In this document: positions 26,598 through 35,756 of the stretch, one piece after another
Layout of the letters: each line of letters opens with the position of its first letter
How positions within the stretch are numbered: position 1 is the stretch's first letter
Translations under genes and position numbers: made by a program
Assembly: GCA_020634935.1 (NCBI GenBank)
Contig: JACKAT010000028.1
Span: 1 to 64,000 of the forward strand
Length of the DNA stretch: 64,000 nt
Source: Anaerolineales bacterium
GTDB lineage: Bacteria > Chloroflexota > Anaerolineae > 4572-78 > J111
Reading direction: 5' to 3'
Notes under the pieces: model-generated
The model's database searches: none
Seen by the model: the letters and a program-made list of their open reading frames with translations, nothing else
Told to the model about the DNA's origin: nothing

Positions 26598-27536
26598 TCA
26601 ACTAAACCCCAACCACACCATCGCATGCTCCGCCGCGCCGATAAAGGTTTGGCCGGCAACCAGCACCGAGTAGCGCAGGAAGAAGCCGCCGATCAAGACC
26701 ATGACCGCCACGGCGATAAATTGGCCGGTGGGCATCGGCCGGCCGACGTTCATCGCCAGCAGGATCAAGGGCAGGATGACCCCCACAATCGCTACCGCGA
26801 TGACGAAGGTAAAGAGAAATTGGCCGGTCAACAGCAAGCCGCCTTCCTCGTGGAAGATTTCCCAGGCCACCAGAAAGACCTCGAAGCCGAGGATAATCAG
26901 CCACAAATTGCGGAAGTTGTGCATGGTGATGAGCTTGCTGTGGCCCTGCCAGATCAGCAACAGGGAGACCATCGCAATCGCCGTGCTGAGGGCCGAGGTC
27001 AGGAAGGTGATGCCCAGAAACTGATTACTGTTCCAGAAAGGGTTGGTGGTGGAACTCAGCAGCACGCCGGTATAGCCGGCCACAAAGATGCCAAAGAAAG
27101 CGCCAATCCGGGCGATCATCCGGCGCGGCAGCCGGTGTAGCTCTTGCCCAATCGGTTTAAACACCTTGAGCGGCCCTTTGTCAAAAAGCCCATCCTCCGC
27201 CATCCAAATCGCGGCCGACACGCCGCAGAACAGGCCGAACAGGAACAACCCCCACGAGCCCAACGACACCGGTGAGTCCCATTTGAACTGGGTCAGCATC
27301 CGCCAGAACCGGTCGGGGCGGCCCAAATCAAAAGTTAAGAGGATGGGGCAGATAATGACCAGCGCCAGGGCCAGATAGTGGCCGGTTTTAATCAGCGGCG
27401 CGTCTTCCCGGCTGTCGCCGAAGACATCGGCAATGGCCGCCAGCAGGTAAGAGCCGGCGGCCATCCCTCCCAGAAAAAAGTAAACAGCAACCAGATACCA
27501 AGGCCAACTGGAGACTTGTAAATTAACATCCGTCAT
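26598..27536 (-). CDS. NrfD/PsrC-type membrane subunit of formate dehydrogenase
   Basis: A 312-residue protein with eight to nine hydrophobic helices, starting WPWYLVAVYFFLGGMAAGSYLLAAIADVFG, the typical NrfD/PolyS reductase C signature. LDLGRPDRFWRMLTQF-like sequence follows helix 2. NrfD subunits anchor molybdopterin/Fe-S enzymes and pass electrons to or from quinone without heme. It replaces the cytochrome b subunit (FdnI) of the E. coli enzyme. Its ATG is 3 bp after the stop of the iron-sulfur subunit gene. Confidence 0.9.
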   Translation of the reverse strand: MTDVNLQVSSWPWYLVAVYFFLGGMAAGSYLLAAIADVFGDSREDAPLIKTGHYLALALVIICPILLTFDLGRPDRFWRMLTQFKWDSPVSLGSWGLFLFGLFCGVSAAIWMAEDGLFDKGPLKVFKPIGQELHRLPRRMIARIGAFFGIFVAGYTGVLLSSTTNPFWNSNQFLGITFLTSALSTAIAMVSLLLIWQGHSKLITMHNFRNLWLIILGFEVFLVAWEIFHEEGGLLLTGQFLFTFVIAVAIVGVILPLILLAMNVGRPMPTGQFIAVAVMVLIGGFFLRYSVLVAGQTFIGAAEHAMVWLGFS

Positions 27537-27539
27537 CGC

Positions 27540-28328
27540 TTAACCCTCCTTCACTTCGACAGTTTCCGGCTGGCTCGGGCGATTGCGGAACGTCACCGCT
27601 GCGGCCAGACCCAACAGAACAGCGCCGGCGGCGGTAAAGACATAGCCCGCCGGCACGTTACGCTGCGGCAGTTGGGGATTACTGGGCAGCCCGTATACCC
27701 CCGGTTCGTCTTGCAGCACAAACATGACGTTCAACCCGCCCAACTCATCCTTGCCGTACAGGCTGGCCCGAACCCCGTTTGAGTGGAGGCGGGTTTGTTT
27801 TTGCTCCGCCAGGGCAATCATCTCGTCCCGGTCGCCCCACACCAGCGCGTCGGTGGGGCAGGCCGTGACACAGGCCGGTTCGCGTCCCATAATCTCGGTG
27901 CGGTCGGAGCAGAGGGTGCATTTGTTGGCCACGCCGGTATCATGGTTCAGGCTAACCACCCCAAAGGGGCAGGCCGACACGCAGTTCTGGCAGCCGTTGC
28001 AGACAGCGGGATTAATGTTAACCGCGCCGGTTTCGGTCCGGTAGATGGCCCCGGTGGGGCACACCTCCAGACAGCCGGCCTGCGCACAATGCTTGCAACG
28101 GTCGCTGACAAACAGCCAGCGAAAGTCGGCCGACGGGGTTTGGCCTTGCTCGACAAACCCCACGTGACACCAGGTTTTATCGCTCAAGGCCAAGGTGTTG
28201 TCGTAGCTGACGCCGGAGAAGCCTTTGATTTCGGCCGGCAGCTCATTCCACTGCTTACAAGCCACCTCACAGCCTTTACACCCAATACAAATTGACGTAT
28301 CCACTAACATTGACATTAAAGCCATCAT
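27540..28328 (-). CDS. Formate dehydrogenase iron-sulfur (beta) subunit with C-terminal anchor
   Basis: 262 residues with four ferredoxin-like Cys clusters: CIGCKGCEVACKQW, CKHCAQAGCLEVCPTGAI, CNGCQNCVSACPFGVV and CTLCSDR...CVTACPTDAL. Together they fit four [4Fe-4S] centres that carry electrons from the catalytic subunit to the membrane subunit. A hydrophobic helix near the C-terminus (GYVFTAAGAVLLGLAAAVTF) anchors it, as in FdnH. Two adjacent ATG codons (28328 and 28325) follow an AGGGGGTG ribosome site. It begins 7 bp after the catalytic subunit gene. Confidence 0.93.
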   Translation of the reverse strand: MMALMSMLVDTSICIGCKGCEVACKQWNELPAEIKGFSGVSYDNTLALSDKTWCHVGFVEQGQTPSADFRWLFVSDRCKHCAQAGCLEVCPTGAIYRTETGAVNINPAVCNGCQNCVSACPFGVVSLNHDTGVANKCTLCSDRTEIMGREPACVTACPTDALVWGDRDEMIALAEQKQTRLHSNGVRASLYGKDELGGLNVMFVLQDEPGVYGLPSNPQLPQRNVPAGYVFTAAGAVLLGLAAAVTFRNRPSQPETVEVKEG

Positions 28329-28335
28329 TCACCCC

Positions 28336-31300
28336 CTAAGCCTGATTCGATGCTACTTTGACCACATCACATAGGAACGCCTTCGACTCTTGAATGGTCG
28401 TGTTGGCGTCGCCCACGTTGGGGGTCAGTAGGTTGACGATATCCCCGGTAGCCACCCCTTGAAAACCCCAATGCCAGGGGATGCCCACCTGATGAACCAG
28501 TTTATCGCCCATTTGATAGGGCTGGAAGCGATTGGTGACCAGCGCCCGGGCCTGAATCGTACCGCGGGCCGTGCGGATTTCCACCGTGTCGCCGGTTTCG
28601 ATACTCTTTTCCGCGGCCAGTTCGGGGCTAATCTCCAGGAACAACTCCGGCATCAGCGCCGCCAGCCAGGGCAAGTTGCGCGACATCACGCCGCTCAGGT
28701 GGTGCTCGGTCAGGCGGTAGGTGCTGATGACGATGGGATATTGATCAATCGTGCCGATGTGGCCTTCCAACGACGGCATAATCGGCGAGGCCGGGTTGAA
28801 ATCGACCGACGACAGCAGGTTTTTGATGGGCGCTTCCAGCGGCTCGTAATGCTCCGGGAACGGCCCTTCGTTGAGCGCGCCGAAGAGGTGGGCGCGGCCG
28901 TCGGGGTGCATAATGAAGGGGTCGGTGCCGCTGTGGGCGTTAAGCGCGACCGCTTCGGGGTCGGGGAAGCGCTTGGCCGGGGTGTCGGGCGCTTTGGTTG
29001 CGCCGAAATCGGGGATGTCCGGGCCAACCCACTTGCCCATTTTGCCGTCGCCGGCGTCGGCGGCCGGATCCCACATCATATAGGCCTTGCGCGGTCCCCA
29101 CGGTTTACCTTCCAGGTTGGCGCTGGCCCGGTTGTAGAGAATGCGGCGGTTGACCGGCCAGCTCCAGGCATAACCGAGGCTGGCCCCGACCACGTCAGCA
29201 CTTTCCAGATTTTCGTCGGGCGTGCGGTTTTCCATCTTATTGTGGAAGGTGGTCAGGTCGTCGGGGTTGTTGGGGTCCGGCTCCAGCATGCCGGAATAGA
29301 TCCAGTTGCCGCAGGCGGTGGTGCCGTCATCTTTCAGCCCGGTAAAGTTGTTGACGATGGTGCCGGTGCGGACGTCATATTTGCCATCGACAATGGTGAA
29401 GCCGTGAATTTCTTTGACGATCTGCATGATATCCGGCTCCAGATGCTCGACCTCATCGTAATCCCAGGTCAGGGCGCGGATACCGTCATCGCGCGGCTCA
29501 TTGCCAGCGGCATAGTGGGCCTGGATGCGCTTGCCCAGTTGAAAGACGTAAGCCAGGTCAGAGTGGGCCTCGCCCAGCGGGTCGGCGGCCTTTTCTTTCC
29601 ATTGTAACCAGCGGCCGGAGTTGGTGAAGCTGCCGGACTTTTCCCAGTTGGCCGCGGCGGGCAGGAAGAAAACCTCGGTGTCGATATCGGCCGGGGTAGC
29701 CCCACTTTCCGATTTCCAGAAGGCGGCGGTTTCGTGCTCCCAATGATCGACCACCACCATCCAGCGCAGCTTGGCCAGCGCCTCGCGCTCGATGCGAGCG
29801 TTTGGCCCGCCGACCACCGGATTTTGCCCCAGACAAATAAAGCCGTCGATGAGACCCTGGTGCATATCCTCGAACATGGGCAGGTGGCTGTAATCTTTGG
29901 CCCGCTTAGACAGCCAATCGTAGCCGAAATCATTATCGGCCGTGGCGGCGTCGCCGTACCAGGCTTTGAGCAGGCTGATCATATACTTCGGTTTGTTGGC
30001 CCACCAGCCGGTTTTCGGCGTCTCTTTAGTCATGTAATCGGCAAAGGTGGGGTGGGTGGCTTGCAGCGGCATGGCCAGATAGCCGGGGATAATGTGATAG
30101 AGGACGGCCATATCGGTCGCGCCTTGCACATTAGCGTGACCGCGCAGGGCATTGACGCCGCCGCCGGGCCGGCCGATATTCCCCAGCAGCAGTTGGATCA
30201 TGGCGTACGAGCGGATCATCTGCGTGCCGATGGTATGCTGCGTGGTGCCAATCGCGTACAACCAGGTGCCGGTGCGGTCGGGCGCGCCGCTGGAGCTGTA
30301 CAAATCGGCCACTTGCAGGAACAGGTCGCGCGGCATGCCGGTCACTTGCTCAACCATCTCCGGGGTGTAACGGCTGTAATGCTGCTTCATCAGTTGAAAA
30401 ACCGTGCGGGGGTCGTCCAGGGTGCGGTCTTCCAGGATGTTGCCATCGCTGTCGGTTTGGTAAATCCAGGTCGAGCGGTCATAGCGGCGGCCCTCGTCAT
30501 CGTAGCCGGTGAACAAGCCGTCGTCGAACTCAAATTCCTCGTCGATGAGCGTGCCGGCGTTGGTGTAGTTGACCACATATTCTTTGTGGTAGCGCTCGTT
30601 TTCAAGGATGTAATTGATGAGACCGCCGGTAAAGGCAATATCCGTGCCTGATCGGAGCGGGGCGTAGAGGTCCGCCACGGCGGAGGTGCGGGTGAAGCGG
30701 GGATCGACGCTAATGATTTTCGCGCCGCGTTCTTTGGCTTTGATGGCCCATTTAAAGCCACAGGGGTGCTGTTCAGCGGGGTTGCAGCCGCAAATCATAA
30801 TCACGTCGGCGTTTTTCATATCCGTCCAGTGATTGGTCATGGCGCCGCGACCAAACGTGGTCCCCAGACCGGGGACAGTGGGGCTGTGTCATATGCGGGC
30901 CTGGTGTTCCAGGTAGACAATGCCCAAAGTGCGCGCCAATTTGGCAATCAGGTAACACTCTTCATTGTCCACACAGGCCGAGCCTAACCAGGCCAGCGAC
31001 TCGGTGCGATTGACGGTGACGCCGTCAACTTGCTCAACAAAATTCTTCTCGCGGGACTCGACCATGCGTTGCGCCACTTTGTCCAGGATTTCTTCGACGC
31101 CCATCTCTTGCCATTGGTCGCTGCCGGGAGCGCGGTACATGCCCTTGGTCATGCGCCGCTCGTTGTTAACCAATTGGAACGAGGCCGAACCCTTGGAGCA
31201 GAGGGTGCCCTGGTTGATGGGGCTGTCGGGATTGCCCTCGATGTTAATAATACGGTCGTCGCTGACCATGGCCAACTGGCCGCAGCCCACGGCGCAGTAG

Positions 31301-31473
31301 GGGCAAACGCTGGGGAACTCCTGGCCGCGTTTAGGCTCTTTTTGAGGCACGGCGGCGTAGGCGGGTTGGGGCGCGACCCCAAACGTGGCCAACCCGGCCG
31401 CGGTGGTGCCGGCCGCGGCTGTTCCGGTTAGCTTCAGAAAGCTGCGGCGGCTTATCGGCGTTGATAACGGCAT
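28336..31473 (-). CDS. fdnG: Selenocysteine-containing formate dehydrogenase catalytic subunit (UGA read-through)
   Basis: Read as one 1045-residue protein with selenocysteine at codon 195 (TGA at 30889-30891). It starts with a clean twin-arginine signal (SRRSFLKLTG), followed by a [4Fe-4S] motif CPYCAVGC...LCSKG. The active-site sequence is ARI-U-HSPTVPGLGTTFGRGAMTNHW, the exact context of Sec in FdnG/FdhF enzymes. The molybdopterin domains follow, ending in the guanine-dinucleotide binding region (HQVGIPWHWGFQGVATGDIVNLLTPN). A SECIS hairpin lies after the UGA. Frame and homology are continuous across the stop, so this is not a broken gene. AGGAGG precedes the ATG. The reaction is formate to CO2 plus two electrons, on the outer face of the membrane. 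Confidence 0.95.
30860..30876 (-). promoter_or_regulatory. Bacterial SECIS hairpin
   Basis: On the coding strand GTCCCC-GGTCT-GGGGAC forms a perfect 6-bp stem with loop GGTCT, 12 nt after the UGA. The loop starts 18 nt after the UGA, the same distance and the same GGUCU loop as in E. coli fdhF, where SelB binds. It directs selenocysteine insertion at codon 195. Confidence 0.92.
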
Positions 31474-31549
31474 CGTGCATATACCTCCTCATTAAGGTCA
31501 AAAGCAAAAAATAGAACTGTTAACCTGAGTTCGATAATTAGAACTGAGT

Positions 31550-31708
31550 ATGTCATTTCGCAGCCGAAGGCGGAGAAATCCCTCAGGCATAGTCATAATG
31601 AAGCATTCGCAGGGGGAAATTTGACGTTGTCGCTTCAAATTTCCCCAGCCAAATCACTTTTCCTGGTATTGTCATAGGGATTTCTTCGCTAGCGCTCCGA
31701 AATGACAT
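31550..31708. repeat. Inverted-repeat element (ATGTCATTTCG termini)
   Basis: ATGTCATTTCG at 31550-31560 is mirrored by CGAAATGACAT at 31698-31708. GAAATCCCT/AGGGATTTC form a second pair inside. A perfect 12-bp stem GGGGAAATTTGA/TCAAATTTCCCC (31613-31624, 31635-31646) sits in the centre. It looks like a 159-bp MITE or REP composite upstream of the formate dehydrogenase operon. Confidence 0.75.
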
Positions 31709-31823
31709 GGACGACATGAATTTCCGAACTCAGGTTGTTAGGTTGTTGGTGGGTTAGCTTTAAATTATGGCGATAGTCACCTCCCCTGAATATAAAAACC
31801 CGGAGTGTCAAAGTTACGAAGAT

Positions 31824-31976
31824 CAAGAATTTAATCGGCGTACAAACTTGCCGTCCCTCTTAGCACGGGCCTAAAGACCCGCGCTAAGAGAGCGAAGCCC
31901 TGTCGGGCTAGAATTTCACCAGAATAGGGCGCTTCAGCGTCCTTCGTTCTTTTAGCGCGATGGCTTTAGCCTCGCG
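31824..31976. repeat. Dispersed ~153-bp repeat, copy A
   Basis: It is the same orientation and about 80 percent the same by eye as 46029-46180. Shared blocks are AAGAATTTAATCGG, ACGGGCCTAAAGACCCG, GAGAGCGAAGCCC and TTTTAGCGCGATGGCTTTAG. The sequence contains several short dyads. No coding potential is apparent. Confidence 0.8.
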
Positions 31977-32323
31977 CCTTTTGGTTTTGACCTTACCGTG
32001 AGTGACAAAGCCAGCTTTGTTGCTCCGACACACATACGGCAAAATATCCGCAACCGTCCAGAGCTAACCGATCCAGGCTTCCTGCCTGGGCTGCTTCATT
32101 ATAAATAAAGGGGGATGATAGGTGCCGCCTCTCATTTTGTTGTGAGGATCGATCAAACGCTAATCAGCGATAACGTGATGGTCTTGATCAACAGATAGTG
32201 AAAGATACTGTAGAGTTGGATAACGCAAGTGTCTCCCTGGGTAGAGGATGACCATTTGGGAGTGACGAATGTTAGGTGAATTCTACACTTTGCCGCGCTC
32301 ACTCAGCGAGCGCCAATATCACA

Positions 32324-32422
32324 ATGAATCGTATCAGGAAAATGATGGTTGGAAGTAAAAAGCGTCTCAAGCGCCGCCCAAAGATTGATGATTGGGATCA
32401 ACGTTTGTATAAGATAAAATAG
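32324..32422 (+). other. Small basic ORF of uncertain status (32 aa)
   Basis: The frame MNRIRKMMVGSKKRLKRRPK continues to IDDWDQRLYKIK and stop. It is very basic, has no convincing ribosome site, and sits in otherwise gene-free DNA (31980-32768). It could be chance or debris. Confidence 0.2.
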
Positions 32423-32487
32423 CATTATATGAATGAAATGTCAAAACTTTCTCTGACAGTCGGCGCGTTTCGGGTATGGGGCGAGAT

Positions 32488-32625
32488 AGAAACACTGAAT
32501 TAATGATCGAAATGAGAACACTGATCCTCTCCAGACGGAGTTCATATCAATCCAATGTCAAAAAAGGCCTATAATTGAAATGCGGAGTTCAGTGAAATTA
32601 TCATCTTCAGTGCTTCAGTGTTTCT
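32488..32625. repeat. Element bounded by 12-bp inverted repeats
   Basis: AGAAACACTGAA at 32488-32499 is matched by TTCAGTGTTTCT at 32614-32625. The 138-bp interval has no gene and may be a short non-autonomous element just upstream of the AhpD-like gene. Confidence 0.5.
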
Positions 32626-32768
32626 ATGAGCGCGGGCCAATCCCCTTTTTATTATGGCCTCATCTGGCCGGTAATCCCCGGTGCGGCATGACGACCTCGA
32701 TGGGTTGCTTTACACCCGGCGAGCTAGTATAACATCCAGCAAATGATCAAACCGTAAGGAGAACCGTT

Positions 32769-33365
32769 ATGGCCTTTATCAATACCATTCCCGAAGAAGA
32801 CGCCTCGGGCGATGTCCGCCGCATGTATGAGGAAAATCGAAAACCGGAAGGTTATATTCCCAACTATGTATTGGCTTTTAGCCACCGGCCCGAGGTGATG
32901 AGCGCCTGGGGTAATTTGTTGGGGGTGATCAAAAGCAAAATGGATACGCGGCGCTATGAATTGGTGACGCTGGCCACGGCCCGCGCGCTGCGCCACTCGT
33001 ATTGTATGCTGGCTCATGGCTCGGTGCTGTGCCCGCAATTTTACACGCCGGAACAGTTGGCTCGCATCGCTACCGATTATCGAGCCGCCGGCTTGGACGC
33101 CGCCGACGTGACGCTAATGGCCTTTGCCGAAAAAATTGTTCGCGATGCCACCGCCGTTACTCAGGCCGACATTGACGAACTCAAACAGCACGGCTTTTCC
33201 GATGCCGAGATATTTGATTTCACTACGGCGATCACCGTCCGCTGTTTCTTTAGCAAAACGCTCGATGCATTGGGGGTGCAACCGGACGAAGCCTATTTGG
33301 AATTAGGGGCAGCGCTTTATCCGGTTTTGGCCATCGGCCGCCCTATTGCCGGCCAAGGATCTTAA
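32769..33365 (+). CDS. Carboxymuconolactone decarboxylase / AhpD-like family protein
   Basis: A 198-residue helical protein of the CMD/AhpD superfamily (MAFINTIPEEDASGDVRRMYEENR, then RYELVTLATARALRHSYCMLAHGSVL). AhpD-type peroxidases use CxxC-x3-H. Here the motif reads HSYCMLAH, so the first Cys is replaced by His and only the second Cys and the His remain. That argues against classical disulfide AhpD chemistry. AAGGAG lies before the ATG. It is a solitary gene between repeat-rich spacers, and its function is unknown. Confidence 0.8.
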   Translation: MAFINTIPEEDASGDVRRMYEENRKPEGYIPNYVLAFSHRPEVMSAWGNLLGVIKSKMDTRRYELVTLATARALRHSYCMLAHGSVLCPQFYTPEQLARIATDYRAAGLDAADVTLMAFAEKIVRDATAVTQADIDELKQHGFSDAEIFDFTTAITVRCFFSKTLDALGVQPDEAYLELGAALYPVLAIGRPIAGQGS

Positions 33366-33633
33366 CTTTGAGGTGAGAAATTATTCTACCCTGAAGGCCA
33401 TGAAGGGCACGAAGGTTAAAAAACTTCATACCTTTCATGTTTTTCATGGTTGATTTCAGTTGATACGGGTAAACTCAATAGACGATCCAGTAGAGGCTCG
33501 ACGTTATTGAGCGGCTTTTTAACCGCTATTCCTGGCCGTTGATTGGCGAGCAGAGTTTATAGGCGTTTGTTGTCAAAAAGTGACGATCACGTTTCGCCTG
33601 GCGTAACTCGTAACTAAATCGGCCTGATTTTGG
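33366..33633. other. Gene-free spacer with hairpins
   Basis: It contains foldback patches, for example GAAGGCCATGAAGGGCACGA opposite CTTTCATG...TTCATGG, and GAGCGGCTTTTTAACCGCT near 33510. It has no gene. Confidence 0.4.
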
Positions 33634-33920
33634 ATGCAAAATCGTCCTTCAAAAAAAATTTTGTCCCTTTTTACATCAAAAATCGCCCTTTTAAAAAATG
33701 GAATCGCCGTTTTTTATCAAAAATCGCTCCTCAAAAAAATGAAACCCTCGTTTTTTATCAAAAATCGCCCCTTTTTTTTTTTTAACCCCCGTTTTTTATC
33801 AAAAATCGGCCTCTTTTTTTTTTTAACCCCCGTTTTTTATCAAAAATCGGCCTCTTTTTTTTTTTAACCCCCGTTTTTTATCAAAAATCGGCCCTTAAAA
33901 AAATTTCACTGTAGTTGCCT
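33634..33920. repeat. 41-bp tandem repeat array, seven units
   Basis: The core ATCAAAAATCG starts at 33675, 33716, 33757, 33798, 33839 and 33880, exactly 41 bp apart, with a degenerate first unit at 33634. Each unit combines a dyad-like part (CCGTTTTTTATCAAAAATCGG) with a homopolymer tract of T or A and CCCCC. Long T tracts give an apparent 77-codon frame rich in F/K that I do not believe. The units have no distinct spacers, so this is not a CRISPR. Confidence 0.9.
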
Positions 33921-34095
33921 GCCAGGAAATCGTCTGTAGTCAGCATCTATACCGGAGTGGGGGGCCTAAATGCCGTCGAGCCCGATTTCAAGACCTGATG
34001 AGATAGGCTAGCACCCAGATGGTGCGGATCATAGCGATTTTCACGGATACGGCTTGAGTTATTTTAACTCAAGTTGCCACCTGGCTGTCCAAACC

Positions 34096-34168
34096 GGGGG
34101 TAGGGAGTAGGAAGTAGGGATTAAGGGGAAAATCGTTTACTTCTTACTCCCTACTTCCTACTTCCCAC
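34096..34168. repeat. GTAGGG/CCCTAC foldback repeat
   Basis: GGGGGTAGGGAGTAGGAAGT is complementary to ACTCCCTACTTCCTACTTCC after a 30-nt loop. It is a second member of the family seen at 24360. Confidence 0.75.
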
Positions 34169-34257
34169 GGGGTTAGACCTGAAAGATTAATTTTTTACTG
34201 TTTTCTGGCACGGTAGCCACTTGGGTTATTTTAAGAAAATCCGTGTTTATCCGTGCG

Positions 34258-34405
34258 GGTAGCTCTGCAGGCAATCGTGGTAAAGAAAAATTAGACAGGA
34301 TTTACAAGATTATCACGATTTTATTGGTCATAATTCAGTAAATCGTGTTAATTCTGTCGATTATTCCGGGCAATTTTATGCTTCCACGGCTTAATGCTGC
34401 GCTAC
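34258..34405. repeat. MITE-like element, copy 1 (diverged)
   Basis: It starts GGTAGCTCTGCAGGCAATCG and ends CCACGGCTTAATGCTGCGCT. The interior AAATTAGACAGGATTTACAA and TTAATTCTGTCGATTAT match the two other copies. It is 148 bp long. Confidence 0.75.
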
Positions 34406-34413
34406 TTCCGGGC

Positions 34414-34572
34414 GGTAGCTCTGCACTAAACCGTGGTGAAAAAAATTTAGACAGGATTTAAAAGATTTACCGAATTATGATCGATAAAATCGTGATAATC
34501 ATGTCAATTCTGTCGATTATGGGGTCGATCTTCCGTTGTTCTCACGTCTCCACGGTTTAATGTTGTGCTACC
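34414..34572. repeat. MITE-like element, copy 2 (159 bp)
   Basis: Terminal inverted repeats are GGTAGCTCTGCACTAAACCG and CGGTTTAATGTTGTGCTACC (imperfect). The interior is AT-rich with ATTTAGACAGGATTTAAAAG. It is nearly the reverse complement of 38729-38887 and lies 8 bp after copy 1. Confidence 0.8.
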
Positions 34573-34637
34573 TTGCTGTCATCAGCTCAAGGTTGGGCGG
34601 GGTTTTAGGCTGCTAAGGCGTTTTAGGGCAGGGGGGC

Positions 34638-34757
34638 GGCTAAACCGAACCCGATCGGGGTTTTGATGGTGAGGGAAAGGGGAAGAGGGATAATATGGAG
34701 TTTGCGTTTGGGTGGGATGGCTGTGGTTGGGGTGCATCACCGGGAATGAAGCCCCAT
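34638..34757. repeat. 120-bp repeat just 3' of the DUF5615 gene, copy 1
   Basis: Starting GGCTAAACCGAACCCGATCG and ending GGGAATGAAGCCCCAT, it is about 90 percent identical to 36657-36775. It lies 13 bp beyond the stop codon of the PIN-like gene. It has the palindrome CCCGATCGGG and no coding frame. Confidence 0.85.
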
Positions 34758-34770
34758 TGCTTTCGCCCAG

Positions 34771-35115
34771 TTACTTGAGGGGTAGATAGATTATCTGACC
34801 TTCCCACTCGGCTTCCAAACTACACTCAATCAATAGCACAATATCTTCTATCACCCGACCAATGGGAGCCGTACGACTTACTTCAAATACACCGGGCATC
34901 TTTTCTCCTGCGGTAATTCGTTCATAAGCATATTTCGTGATCGTACTTACGTCGTGCGTCAACAAAACTCGGTCTTCTTGGGCTGCCCACGCCAATAGGC
35001 TTGGATCATCGGCTCCGGATAAGCCGGCGTCTTGCACTCGGATAATATTCGCATCCGGCTTTCGCCGTAGCACGCCTCGAACGATGTTATTATTGAAATT
35101 CTCGTCAGCCATCAT
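34771..35115 (-). CDS. DUF5615-type PIN-like protein (putative toxin)
   Basis: About 114 residues: MMADENFNNNIVRGVLRRKP then IIRVQDAGLSGADDPSLLAWAAQEDRVLLTHDVSTI. The acidic pattern ADEN...GADD...THD matches DUF5615, a PIN-fold family (VapC-like ribonuclease fold) usually encoded after a DUF433 gene. The start at 35115/35112 overlaps the DUF433 stop, so the two are coupled. An earlier ATG (35124) or the longer frame (35139) is less likely. RNase activity is an inference from the fold. Confidence 0.85.
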   Translation of the reverse strand: MMADENFNNNIVRGVLRRKPDANIIRVQDAGLSGADDPSLLAWAAQEDRVLLTHDVSTITKYAYERITAGEKMPGVFEVSRTAPIGRVIEDIVLLIECSLEAEWEGQIIYLPLK

Positions 35116-35464
35116 TTGAAGCATTTTTTTTCGGCCCACTTTGAGACTGACGCGCTAACAAACGTTCGCGGATGCCTTGTTGGTTAAATCGAGCTTCATT
35201 TTGTTGGCGAACCTGGTCGGCTATTTGTTGTCGCCGGCTCAAATAGGCTTCAACGTCAGCCTGGTGTTGTAGGTAGTAGCCAATCGCGGCATAAACATCA
35301 GCCAGCCGCAGGGTGGGATACTGGGAAACAATTTCTTCGGCCGCAGCGCCTTCTTTGAAAGCCATAATAACGGTATCCAGGGTAACGCGGGTATTTCCAA
35401 CCCGCACAACACCCTCTTGATCCGTTTTCAGGGGAATGGGGGTATCAATAATCACTAAACTCAT
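35105..35464 (-). CDS. DUF433 domain protein (putative antitoxin)
   Basis: 119 residues: RVGNTRVTLDTVIMAFKEGAAAEEIVSQYPTLRLADVYAAIGYYLQH is the DUF433 core, a helix-turn-helix-like fold seen in VapB-like antitoxins and partner of DUF5615. A basic Gln/Arg-rich tail (SRRQQIADQVRQQNEARFNQ) is longer than usual. It precedes and overlaps the PIN-like gene, the standard antitoxin-toxin order. Autoregulation is expected for such pairs, but no operator was identified. Confidence 0.85.
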   Translation of the reverse strand: MSLVIIDTPIPLKTDQEGVVRVGNTRVTLDTVIMAFKEGAAAEEIVSQYPTLRLADVYAAIGYYLQHQADVEAYLSRRQQIADQVRQQNEARFNQQGIRERLLARQSQSGPKKNASNDG

Positions 35465-35519
35465 TGGTCAACCTTTTCCCGTCTATAGGGGTTCATCAAA
35501 ATCATCACTCCATAGTGCC

Positions 35520-35738
35520 TTAACTAGCACTTTGCTGGAGAGTACGTTCTCCGATTAAGGCGATGTCTTGACGAAGCCAATCATTGACTATCGATTCAAT
35601 AACCACATTTTTAGCCTTGGCCAATTCAGGCATAAACTTGGCGACGTCTGGTTCAAGATAGATCGGTAAATTCAATTCCTCATCCGAGCGGTAGGACTTA
35701 CCCCGCTCCCCCTTGGAAAAATCGTATGCTTTGCTCAT
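35520..35738 (-). CDS. Small antitoxin-like protein
   Basis: 72 residues beginning MSKAYDFSKGERGKSYRSDE, a start seen in BrnA-like/ribbon-helix-helix antitoxins (YDFS..KRG), then NLPIYLEPDVAKFMPELAKA and a helix. A toxin partner is not adjacent on its own transcript. The neighbours are the DUF433 pair downstream and the BrnT-like pair upstream, so it may be a solitary antitoxin. The family is not certain. Confidence 0.6.
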   Translation of the reverse strand: MSKAYDFSKGERGKSYRSDEELNLPIYLEPDVAKFMPELAKAKNVVIESIVNDWLRQDIALIGERTLQQSAS

Positions 35739-35756
35739 ATTTCAGGATCATACGTT

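Noticed and set aside
26481..27140. 219-codon frame opposite the NrfD-like gene
   Set aside because: His/Gln/Asp-rich shadow of a membrane-protein gene, starting inside a REP hairpin.
28459..29607. 382-codon frame antisense to the formate dehydrogenase gene
   Set aside because: High-GC coding DNA commonly opens the opposite strand, and the sense protein is certain.
30840..30891. Possible nonsense mutation splitting the formate dehydrogenase gene
   Set aside because: The TGA is at the known Sec position, the frame and homology continue across it, and a SECIS hairpin with the right loop and spacing follows.
33634..33867. 77-aa F/K-rich coding region
   Set aside because: It is a translation of the poly-T/poly-A tandem repeat, with no ribosome site and no plausible protein.
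33634..33920. CRISPR array
   Set aside because: Units are 41 bp direct repeats without unique spacers, contain homopolymer tracts, and no cas genes are nearby.
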